From contig CP103036.1 of the NCBI GenBank assembly GCA_024752435.1, forward strand, positions 1,550,001 to 1,614,000: a stretch of 64,000 nt of DNA, written 5' to 3'. Shown one piece after another: positions 22,066 to 33,391 of this stretch; the stretch's first letter is position 1; every line of letters starts with the position of its first letter. The notes below the pieces were generated by a model, which did not search any database, had not been told where the DNA came from, and saw only the letters and a list, made by a program, of their open reading frames with translations. The translations under genes were made by a program, and so were the position numbers. This DNA is from Allantophomopsis cytisporea. Its lineage: Eukaryota > Ascomycota > Leotiomycetes > Phacidiales > Phacidiaceae.

Positions 22066-23259
22066 ATGTCCAAGCTCATCGTTGTCGTCGGCTTTACAGG
22101 TCAACAGGTATCTACCTACCCCACCATCATCCCCATCTTATCAGCCTTATCTACCTTATCTTCCTACATACCCCGCAGTCAACGCACCACCAGCTAATCA
22201 ACCACCCGACAGGGCGGATCCGTCGCCTCACTCCTCCACAAGGAACCCGGCTGGAAAGTACGAGGAATTACGCGCAATGCCTCCAAGGCCACGCAATGGA
22301 CATCCAAAGGCGTTGAAGTCGTTGAAGCAAATCTCGAGGATGAAGCCTCACTCGTACAGGCTTTCAAAGGCGCATATGCCATCTTTGGCACGACAGATTA
22401 CTGGGGACCAGTGTTTGACCCCGCAACAAAGGATAAGCTGAAGCCGGGGCAGACGGTCACTGAATGGGCCTTCGAGTCTGAAAAGCAGTTGGGAATCAAT
22501 ATTGTACGGGCGGCGGCGAAGACAGAGGGATTGCAGAGGTTCATTATGAGTAGCGTATGTAATGCGTCGTATTGGACGAAGGGGAGGCTGAGCCATGTCT
22601 ATCACTTCGATAGCAAGGCGCTGGCGGTAGAATATGCGAAGAAAGAATACCCAGAGCTTGCGAGCAAGATGTCGGTGCTGCAGATTGGATGTTACATGAC
22701 GGGATTGCTCGTTGCGTTTACACCGGAGAAAGTATGTATTCCATATCCTCTTTCCCTCTTCCCATGCCCCCTTTGCCTCCAATTCCCTCCCTTCTATCAT
22801 TTCCCTACCTCATCATACTAACTCACCACCTAGCAACCTGACGGAACCTGGCGCCTCGCCCTCGTCGGTAAAGGCGACACGCCCGTACCTTTATTCGCAA
22901 CCGTAGAAGACACAGGCTCCGCTGTCCGCGCCTTGCTCCAAGTTCCGCCGGGCAAGAATGCACTCGCGGCCGGCAGCAACATCACCTGGAAAGAGGTTCT
23001 ACGCATCTGGTGCAAGACACAGAATGTGCCATATGGCGGCTTCGATGAGATTCCTTACGAGACGTATGTGAACAATTTTCCCATGGGGAAGGACTTGGGA
23101 CGTGAGTTCGGCGAGATGTGGCTACTCATGGATGACCCCGGGTATGATGGCGGTGATCCAAGTGTTGTGCATTTGCAAGATTTGGGCGTCCCTTGCCCTA
23201 CTACTAGCTTTGAGGAATGGTGTAAGAAGACGGACTTCTCGAAGATTTTGGCGCAGTAG
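22066..23259 (+). CDS. NmrA-like family NAD(P)-binding protein
   Basis: Member of the NmrA-like group of atypical short-chain dehydrogenases, which often sense NAD(P) redox state or act as isoflavone-reductase-like enzymes; cytosolic or nuclear. Exons are 22066-22107, 22213-22731 and 22834-23259, with introns of 105 and 102 nt, giving 328 residues. The first join builds the Rossmann motif VVVGFTGQQGGSVA (GxxGxxG, residues about 6-19) and is the main reason for the model. It is followed by GWKVRGITRN and a GVEVVEANLEDEASL segment typical of the second strand and the acidic turn. The family's catalytic YxxxK is not obvious; HFDSKALAVEYAK lies near its place, as in regulator-type NmrA proteins. 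Whether it is an enzyme or a regulator is undecided. Confidence 0.9.
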
Positions 23260-26200
23260 TCGGTGAGCATGAATTAAGGGCTGGGAGGCACGTCCTGTGG
23301 CTTGGGCAAGACTTTGTTGTGAGATTGCTATTATCTCGGAAGATGGGCTTTATATGATTTTAATTATCCACCTCTTTGCTACAACGCTTCGTATTGAGCT
23401 CAAGTGAAGCTTCCATCTGAAGGTATCAAACCGTGCAAATCATACTTGCTTGTCTAGCCTCCTCTGGGTTTCAAGAACAAGGCTTTTTGATATATGACGC
23501 CTTTTCTGATGATTCCCTAGCTCGCTGAATCTGGCGACAGTGGAACGTAATTTGTTTCTTGTGGAACTTATTATCTTTACCTATATGGGAACTAAGATGA
23601 TCCACATGAGCTTGACCTGCCTTGACCTGCGTAGTGTCGCCAACATGTAGGGCAAACAAGACCATCAGCGAAGTAAAATTTACAACTTCACATGATATAG
23701 CACATAGTCAAACTTCTCTTTGTTGATTTAACAGCAGAAGACCCCGTTTAGAAACATAGAAGATGGAGGGGTATCAATAATCACAAAGAACAATACTAAT
23801 GACCAAACGTTAAGGACAGCTGCAAGGGGGAGGTGAGTAACAAATGCCATCTCACTTGATAAAAGAACACCCCATCCAGGAAGGAAATCTAGCAATTCAG
23901 CTTCAGCGCATGGGATCTTATCCTTGAGTGATATTGAGAGGCTGATTCGCACGATAACTTGCTAGGCAGTCTCCGCTCAAGTGACGGACGCTCCCTCACT
24001 TACACACATATGATTTCGCCAACTTCAATGAGAGCAGCGCAGATTTCAACTCCATTCACATGACTAGAAATGTAGGAATGTCGTGCGTATGACGCAGTGT
24101 GGTTTACACCTCAAGTTTTCACAAGGGAAGCGGGGCGTGCCGGTCCTGAACTTTATGGTCTGCGGATGTGATATAAATGTCTTGTCTACGATTATACTCT
24201 TCTAGGCTTGGGTCTTGGCGGTATGTGAGAGGTATGCATGGTAGCTGAGATGAGTGCCGTGGTTGTAAGCTACTGGTTTTTGGAGAGACGGCTGCTTGGG
24301 TGGAAACGTGGCCGAGGCTAGTGAAGTGGGGTTTACGGCGAGTGGATGCGGTGATATGGAGCTGAAGTTACCAGTAGACGATTGAGATTTGATATCGAGA
24401 CTGTGGTCTCAACGAGCGGATGCATTATTATATCTTTCTAGATCCTATGCAATAGGGTCCGTTTCTTGTTCATACTCTAGAACAATAAATAAGGCTGTCC
24501 TTGTACTGTTATATCAAAAAAGATCATCAAGCCATATCGAGGTGAATCTCCATTCATCTCTAGTAGCTAATAAACATACATCCTTATGAATTACTAACCC
24601 TGGCATCACAGTGAGATATCATAATCATAACAAGGTCATCAACTCACCTCCGTACCGTTTCCCTCCTGCCCGAATCCTCAATGACATCACAATAGCACAG
24701 TTCAAGACCAATACTCGGACACAGTGCTTACCGAAGCTAGATACGACCCTCCCTTCCCTTTCACTCACCTCATCCGTCCAGAATTCCCTGGTCCCGCTCA
24801 AATCCACAGGCGTAAAGCCATACCCGTCCACTACGGGACCATACTCACACGAATAAGCTGGCCGCAAACGAACACCCAAAAAAAATACCGGAGCCCTTCG
24901 CCAAATCCTGGCAACATTCCTGTGTAAATTTCTGTCGGATTTCTGGGATTTTCTAGTTTTTTCTGGGGCTTGTCTTCGTGTGCCGCCATGAATTTTGGAC
25001 CCCTATGATGCCATAGCATGTAAGGGAGCCTTTTTTTTGTGGACTGGGAAAGGAATCTCTCTGGGTCTGGGAAGATCTTGATGTTGGAGGTGAGGTGGTG
25101 AAGGGATGTGTGTATCGGGTCGGATGTCGGATGACGTTGTGGGCTTGAGCTTGTTGGTGGTGGTGGCATGCCTGAGGATGAGGGGGGAGGAAGCAACTTC
25201 ACGAGAATTAATGGGTAATAGATAATATGGATGGAGCTCCTACTGGACGATTTGTATTAGGGATTGTGGTTTGAGAGAGCTGCAAGGTGGTGGAAAGATA
25301 GGAACCTTTTCAGTTTCATTTTTTTTTTTTCCAACTCTTTCTTTCATTTCTGGTTGGGCTCATGAAGAAAAGTTGGGCGATGAAGGATTTTGCGCCAGCT
25401 GGTATTCGAAATCCTTCGAGGAAAAATTTGGTGATGATACACACAGAAAACTCCATAGTTTTGCGCCAGTTGTTAATTGCTCGTCGAATTGTTTCATTTA
25501 ATTTTGCTCTCAATCGTACGATGTTTCTTTGTTTTAATCCTATATGTTAATTAGTTACATAAGATTGGTAAAGTATGGTATCTCATCCCGTATGTACTCT
25601 CACTCACTCCATTCCATATCCCGTGTTGAAATTTTATTGATCAGCAATAATTGCCACTGCACGGGCGAATCCACATTTATTCATATGTACATGGTCCTGG
25701 TTGGCCGCGGAGGAATATGGATAGACGATAACCATGCGGAGACCCTGATGATCATCAAGTGCGAACATCCAGGATCTCTCATCGAGCGAATTGAGATCGC
25801 CATTTGTTGGATTGCAAAGTGTTCACACAACTCAACTCGACACATAACGAAACTGCTTTCGTATCTTTCTGATGAAAAGAAGCGGAGAACTGGGTGCGAG
25901 CATTCCATGCTGTTCTATATGCCTAAGCTCATTCTTAAATCTCTCTTTCTGGTCACTGGCTGGTCTCGTCTGGTATCGGTCACTGATCTCTGGCTTCACA
26001 CACACTCTCTCTCTTTCTCTGATCCCGGATATCTCAATGTCATCGCACATCGTCAATTCATGACAGTTCCGATCGCTTTTGGATAAAACAAGGCCGGAGG
26101 TCTACCGTATTGAAACTAAGACAACCGATAGAGTTTCCTCTTGTTGATGTATGAATTGCATTAGTTTGAATGATGTTTGTTGTATTGCGATCAGTAGTGT

Positions 26201-28222
26201 TGATTGAAATGGAAGATGTTCATGTTGTCTTTTCGCCTTGGCCGTGGGCGCGAGCGAATGAGTTGCATGGTGGTGGGGGGAGGGACAGGATCAGCCACCG
26301 ATATCTGCTTGCAGGGACGCTACTACGTACAGTACGAGGCGTCGCATTCAGGTTGTGCGAATCCCAAACACTTCACCTCCACCATCACCACCAAATCCAC
26401 CATCAAAATCCATCCATGATCATTACGACCAATCCGAATTCACCCTCCCTTTTACACTTTCTACACTCTCCACCTTTTGACTAGAATACGCAGTAATCCT
26501 TACTCCGGATGAGGGCATCCACAAATACTGTATACTACGTACACGACTTGATATGCCACGTTGTTTGGACAACAGAATCGAATCTTAATCTCATCGCAAG
26601 CTATCACTTATCGAAGCACATTGGCGTCGATGAAACAAAAACGTCTTCAATTTTATATCTCGGTATTCTTTCTGCTTACACATCTGTACAAGACATCACC
26701 GATGTTGTGTATCGAAAACCCTCAAGCTCAAACGGAAATCAACACCCCGTAGACTGACCGACTACCTTTGCTGCACAGACATGCAGACAACGTTCTAGAC
26801 CAGGGCTCTCCTACCTTACCTTACCTCTGCACAATCCATAGACGCCCAAGAGGCGCTTTCTCCGCCGGCACGTTTGGTCGCATCTGGGACTTTTCAAGCA
26901 GATCGTCTTCATACAAATTAAATCGCTAACCTCTACCATTGGATACGAATGGATATGCAGAGCGCATTCTCCCCACATCGCTTATGGGTCCGTCTTTGCA
27001 ACACATACATACGGAGAAGAGATACACAGTACTTTAAATAAACGAATGGTATTTTGAATGCAAAAAGAAAGAGGATAGATGAGTGAGATCGGAGTCTCAG
27101 TCCGCTCCAGAGTGAGACTGAGCCAGATTATGAAAGAGTAAGAGTCGAGTGAGAGGACAGCGTACCGGAGCACACTCGGTCGTCAAAGATGCATGTGTAA
27201 GTCTTAGTTCAGTCCTTCTTACTCCCTATTAATACCAGGATGAAAAGTAAAAAGAGCATGCAGTTATGCAGCACGATATGGCGTGAAAGTCTTAAAAGAC
27301 CTGATAGAACATGGATCGACATCTCAATCAACCATACATCATCTCTTTCCCCTCTCAATACATACTTAACATCGACCATCTACTTTGAATACATAGTCCC
27401 TCTAGACTCTAACCCTCGAACGGGCAAGTCCAGGTCCCATCTAGTATCCGTTGCTCGCCCCTCATCCGAAGGAAAGAGTCTTCTGGTACTAATCACCCGC
27501 GTTGGCCCTTCAAATAACTTCTTCCTCAAGCCATCAATGTGTGATGTGAGATAGGGCTCCTTCAGCGCTACGTGGGACTCTCCTGTTATAATCGCTTGCA
27601 ACGTCTTCTCGGTACAACATCCCTTCACTGAGACCTCGATATACTCCACATCCTGCTCCCCTTTGTCCTGTGTTACAGCTTTGACCTGATGCCCTTCAAC
27701 AGGACCGCCAAGCTATCCCAGCGCTAATAGCAGCATTGAACACTGAGTAGCTTCTTTCGATGCGTCGAGGTCGTCGGTAATTGTGGCACTTATCAACCTC
27801 TTAGTACCCTTGCAGTCTACGCTCAACTCTAAATTTCACACCATTAATCTCACGCTCATTATACCTCCACCCGACCCTCCGATCAGGTCACACCGCAAGC
27901 GTGGTGTGTGCCTCTTCTTCCACCGAAAAGACAAACTGACAAACTTTCCAAACACAAATACGGAGAATCCTCAAGCTCGGCACGCCCAGCTACGATTTTC
28001 ATATACGCTTGGCTGTGTGAACCTTGCACTACCCCGGTACCTACTGATCTCGTTGCTGTCTTCTCGTCCTTGTAGTCCTTTGCTGAACGTCGATAATCCT
28101 CAATATTCAATGTGGTTGCGAAGTCGAGAGTTCCCTCGTTTGTAGCCAGCCATTGGGTGTGTGTGTGACGTCCCCCCGCAATCGAAGCACTGGAGTTGAG
28201 GCCGATGCGATAATACAAAATC
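23260..28222. other. Large intergenic region upstream of the histidine kinase
   Basis: Nearly 5 kb with no gene I can support firmly. It contains a T14 run at 25319-25332, short tandem tracts, and a coding-like minus-strand stretch at 27380-27774 (separate entry). The last 1-2 kb probably includes a long 5' leader of the kinase. Confidence 0.6.
27380..27774 (-). pseudogene. Possible coding remnant, minus strand, one internal TAG
   Basis: On the minus strand one frame runs from about 27774 to a stop at 27380 with protein-like content: TITDDLDASKEATQCS, then, after a single TAG at 27713-27715, GGPVEGHQVKAVTQDKGEQ and PTRVISTRRLFPSDEGR. The TAG follows a leucine-rich stretch and could derive from CAG. 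No good ATG opens the frame. A further coding-like piece lies just upstream (27785-27870) in another frame. It may be a decayed gene, an exon with unrecognised introns, or chance. I do not recognise the family. Confidence 0.25.
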
Positions 28223-31200
28223 ATGGCAATCCTGGATCAAGTTCCGAATGGCACGAAGCCTCGTCGAGACTCCCTCAGCATTAACAGTAATGTTCAAAAT
28301 GCTCGACAAAACGACCGATATGCGCCGTCCTCCCCTTTGCATATGCCACCAGGGCAAATCGATGGATTGGAATCTCTACACAAGGACATGGACCATAACA
28401 CAGGACCTCTGTCACCCGATTCTGAGACCGGTAGTCTCTTGTCCTTGAGATTACCCGGTATCACTTCAACAGCAGACCTGGCTCTTGCCGCTATGCAATA
28501 TCTACCTACACCGCTGTTGGTTCTATCCAATCTCAAGACGATTGTTCTTGCGAATGAGGCGCTGGGCAGATTTCTGGGTATGGATCATGTAATGGACGGC
28601 ACAAATGACGATGAGAAGTCCTTTACCGACATTTTACGTGGAAAAAGTCTTAGTCAAGTTGGTATAGATATGATTGTGGATGGTCATCCTGTTTGGGTAA
28701 CCTGGGAAACATTTCTGGACTCTCTTATCGAAGACCTTCAGAATGAAAACCACGATTCTCCCAACATTGACGAAGGTGGTGATACTACACCCACTGCTGA
28801 AAAGCAGGAGCCGATAAGTCGCAGACAAAGTATTGGGAAGAACAGTGCTGTAGTCCACGATACGGTTGTTGAGGTAGTGGTGACTCCGGACGACTCCTTG
28901 AAGTCTTACAGACTTGGCAACTCCACAAACCATACCTTTGCAAAGATGATAATTACGATATGGGAGATAGAAGGATCCACGTTTTTCTCGTTAACATTTA
29001 CATCCACGGACACTCACCAGACATCATTACCGAGTTCTCGGGGGCAGAGCAGAACTGTCACGCGCGCATCAGCTCATCATAGCCTTCAATCGATGGGATC
29101 GGGAACTCAATCGAGTCCTTCTTCAGTCGGCTCCGGGCGAAGCTCACACCGCGGATCTTCCAGCTCTTCAAACTTCACATCGCCAACTATACCATCACTA
29201 TCAAGTTCTGCCTTTCCGCCTCTCGGACCTCCTTCACATAACATGACATCTGTTCCCAGTGCTCTACAAAAGGTCACATTGATGAAAGACGCACTACTTG
29301 ACAGCACTGATTTAGTGATTCTTGCCATGTGGAAGGATCAAAGCATGATTATTCCAAACAAAGGTAAGGAATTGCTTACACTTTAGAAGGAAAATATACT
29401 AAATAATCTCAGCTGCAAGACGATTATTCGCAGAACCGCCAGACTTCGATGCAACCAGCGAGGGTAGTGACATGATTAATAGGTGGCACGTCTGGGATAT
29501 CAATTTTGAAAGACGGCTCGATCCTTCGGAATACCCTATTGCCCATCTCGTCAAGACCCAGACACCATTCACAAGTCGGAAAATTGGCGTTTATGATCCT
29601 GATACAGGTGAAAAAATATGTGAGTATTAGCAATCCTCTTTCCGCTACTCTTATATGTTACGATTTTGTGCAGAGTAACATCATTTTACCAAAGACTAAT
29701 CAACTACAGATTTCGATTGCAGTGGAGAAGCTATTCTGGATCCCAACACAAAAGAATTTCTAGCAGGCGTAGTAACTTGCCACGATATTACATCTTTGAC
29801 ACAACAGCTTGCTGAACAAGTCGAAAAGGATGAGCAGCGATTCGAGATAATTTGTGATAGCATGCCTCAGATGATTTGGACTACTACGCCCGAGGGAATG
29901 CATGACTGGTTTTCACAGCGCTGGTACGATTATACTGGACTATCGAAAGAGGAATCTCTCGGTTTAGGATGGAAATTACCCTTTCATCCAGATGATATGG
30001 CGGCTACAGGGAAGCGGTGGTCCCACTCACTCGCAACAGGAGCTCCGTACAACACCGAATATAGATGTCGGTCGAAGAACGGAGAGTGGAGGTGGATGCT
30101 GGGACGCGCCTTGCCGCTAAGAAATAAAACTACTGGAAAAATCGAGAAGTGGTTTGGAACATGCACTGATGTCCATGAGGCCGTGGAGTCAAGGTTCAAT
30201 GCAAGACGCACGCGACAGCAGCTTTTGAGTGTCATCGGCCACGCACATGTTACGCTCTTTTCGGTTGACAGGAATCGTAGGTTAACCCTCCTCGAAGGAG
30301 CTTTTATTTGGAATATGGATAGCGAATCTGCTGGATCTGGCGATGAGAGTAATGGCAGAGAGAACGACTATCTGGGTAAGAATATCTACGATGTTTTCTA
30401 CAAAGGACAAACTGGTAGAGGCTCCCACATTCCTCCTTCGTTAAGACCTATCGAAGACATCCTTACTGGCAGATCAATGGAAGAAGTCTATGAGTCTCAA
30501 CTCGATAATAGGTGGTATCGTACTCGGTTTGTTCCAGTTCTTGGCAAGAAGGTTAGTGGAGGCTCTGTGAACGAGGCCTACATTGATGGTGTTATTGGTG
30601 TCAGTATGGACGTCACTGAACTCAAGGACCGTGAAGCAGATTTGCAGACACAAGAGAAAGAGAACACCAGACTATTGGCTAATGAGGCCGCTGCAAAAGA
30701 GGCTAGCCGTCTCAAGAGTCAATTCCTTGCCAACATGTCGCACGAGATCCGCACGCCTATTGCTGGAGTCATTGGTATGGCAGAGCTTTTGACGGATATG
30801 GAACTCGATGAAGAACAACGCGAATGCGCTGAGAATATTCAACGCTCTGCCAATGGTCTACTTACGGTCATCAATGATATCCTGGATTTCTCCAAAGTCG
30901 AATCTGGCCGTCTGGACATTGAGGAGGTTCAATTCTCACTTTCTGTGGTTGTACGAGATGTCAGCAAGATGTTGGGTTTTGCAGCTGAGCGGAAGAACCT
31001 TATCTTCGACGCTGATATCGATGTTGGGCTCGACAGAGACCTGATTGTGATGGGCGATCCGGGACGTGTTCGACAAATCATGACCAACTTGCTCACAAAC
31101 AGTATCAAATTCACCAGTGAGGGTAGAGTCAAGTTCTCGGTCCTTAAGGAGCGGGAAACGGCCGACATCTTCGAAGTCAAATTTGTGGTTGAGGACACAG

Positions 31201-32567
31201 GTATCGGAATCGAGGAGGAAGTACGAAAACGGCTCTTCAAACCTTTCAGCCAAGCAGATTCTTCTACCGCCCGACGATTCGGTGGTACTGGGTTGGGATT
31301 GACTATCTGCAAAAACCTGGTTGATCTTATGCATGGTCGTATTACCCTGGAATCTTCTCTTGGAAACGGAACCGTGGCTACTTTCTGGATTCCATTCAAC
31401 AAACCTCAATATCACGATGGTGCTTCTACTCTCATCGATATTGGCAGCTTGCCAGATCGATTGCAGTCCGAAATGAGTGTCTCCTGCAGCAGCAGCGATT
31501 ACGAGCATGCTCTGGGGACACCACCTCCTGAGAGTCGAGGACACAAAAACAAGTCCCTACCGGCAAAGGTCGCACCGCTTCAATTAAAGGAGACAGAATT
31601 GCCTATGTCTGACCGGTCTAGGGTGCAGGTTCTCGTGGTTGAGGACAAGTATGTATATTCTTCCTATTAATCGAGTATATACTAACGTGCTATTAGCGCA
31701 ATCAATCAACAGATCGCCCTCAAGACCATTCGCAAGCTTGGTTTCACCGTTTCAGCTGTATGGAACGGCAAAGAGGCACTTGATTATTTGTTAGAATCTC
31801 AAGGATCTAATCCAAAGCACAAAAGACCAGATATCATCCTCATGGATGTCCAAATGCCAGTAATAGATGGATACCGCGCAACGCATCTCATCCGTCATCA
31901 CCAACCTTATGCCCAAGCATCAGGAAACATTCCCATTGTCGCCATGACTGCCTCCGCAATCCAAGGCGACAGAGAAAAGTGCAAGAAGGCGGGCATGGAT
32001 GATTATCTAGCCAAACCAGTCAAAGGAAAGACGCTGGAAAAAATGCTGGTGCGATGGGTGACGCAGAAGCGCATGCCCATGACTCCTGGTACCGAGGGCG
32101 ACAGTGATTGCAGCGAACCAGGCGCGCACGATTATGTAGAACGACAGAACCGACCCCTTCTTCAGCGTCAGGCATCCCATCATCTCACGCTCCCCATCAC
32201 CGAGAACGAAGGCGATCGAGTTGTGCGACGATCACTCGCTGAAGAGAAAGCTACGAGTTTAAGGGACGACAAACTGATTGATGCGGCTGGAGGCACGGAC
32301 GAGGGACCTGTGCCTCATGCTACATCTACCCCAGGACAGAAATTGACTGTTGAGAACATGGGGAAGCTGGAACGCGAGGCTGGGAGAGTTAGTAGGAGTG
32401 GGACGATCAGAGGGGGCAGCAGAAGCCCTAGATCGGATGAAGCGACAGGACTGCCGAGTTCGGTCTTGAGCAGGAGGAACTCTGTAATCAAGAATACGGA
32501 GAGTCCTAGTAGACCGAAATATGAGCGGTGGGGAGAGAGTGAGAAGACTATTACTGGACCGCGATGA
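28223..32567 (+). CDS. Hybrid sensor histidine kinase with PAS domains and receiver
   Basis: Two-component phosphorelay sensor of about 1385 residues, without membrane segments, hence probably cytosolic. Exons are 28223-29363, 29413-29619, 29710-31648 and 31697-32567; introns of 49, 90 and 48 nt keep frame. Residues about 90-160 look like an N-terminal PAS (LPTPLLVLSNLKTIVLANEA). A PAS/PAC unit lies near 490-610 (QMIWTTTPEGMHDWFS, EYRCRSKNGEWRWMLG) and a third PAS-like segment near 620-755. The H-box MSHEIRTPIAGVIGMAELL places the phospho-His at about 794. The ATPase has NLLTNSIKFT, VEDTGIGIE, LFKPFSQAD and GGTGLGLTIC. The receiver domain carries the phospho-Asp in ILMDVQMP at about 1146 and ends with YLAKPVK. 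A Ser/Arg-rich tail of some 180 residues follows. Downstream signalling through Ypd1 to Ssk1/Skn7 is expected from the family. I do not assign it to a numbered fungal HK class. Confidence 0.94.
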
Positions 32568-33391
32568 GAGGGGTTCTTGTCACCTTTTACTACAGGACTA
32601 TGGGACTCGCAATGTGCATCAGGCATGGCGTTATTGGGATGTATCTCTCCTTTTTCCTTCTCTCTAATGGCATGACTTGGGGTATTCACAGGATTTGGTT
32701 TGGATGGTCGGATTGGAGTACCATACAGGACGGGATTGGGGATCTACTTGTTCATATACTGCGATCAGGACATCTTCACGATGATGTTGGTGTTGGTGGC
32801 CTCTTCTATTTGGGAAAAAGAAAATACGGGTGAGGCTTATTTGTTTGTATGTATGTGCGTAGATATTATTGCTGTTGTTATTATTATTATTGGGTGGAGG
32901 AAGAAGTTGAGTACGAAGTTTAAATTCAAAGAAGCTTGACTTGATGGATTTTGATATGTGATTCGTCATATCTGAAACATTCCACCAGGACCGTTGATGC
33001 TATGGAATTAATGTGGAGAGGATGTAGGTAGTCATCTAATTAAAGTCAATTCTGTGCTCCCTACTGTAGCCTCGTTGTCGTGGAACCCCCCTGTTTTTGC
33101 TGCATTGGGTAACGGAAACGAAATGGTCCCTATATGCGGCTTCGTCAGCCTCGTGCTATGATACATCACCTGCACAATCATCAATGATCTAAGGATCTTC
33201 CCATTCCCATTCCCATTCCCACTCCCACTCCCATCTCTGTTTTGTTTATTTCCTATTCCATCATCACATCTAATTATCAATTCAATGGCTTTGTGAACCT
33301 ACATACGCCCGCGTCTCTGGAATTGCTTCACATCGCTCGCCATTCAATGCTCCGTCCGGTGGAGAACTAATGGCAACAGTCCCCACCAACA
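32568..33391. other. Intergenic between tandem genes, with microsatellite
   Basis: 820 bases. A (TTA/TTG) tract lies near 32873-32892 and a C-rich hexamer tract CCCATT/CCCACT at 33199-33233. No gene seen. Confidence 0.6.
33199..33233. repeat. Hexanucleotide tract CCCATT/CCCACT
   Basis: Five to six imperfect copies of a six-base unit, about 160 bases before the start codon of the metallophosphoesterase gene. It is probably within its promoter or leader. Confidence 0.8.

Noticed and set aside
33032..33280. 82-codon minus-strand frame before the metallophosphoesterase
   Set aside because: Its Gly/Asn/Ser repeats are the translation of the CCCATT microsatellite.
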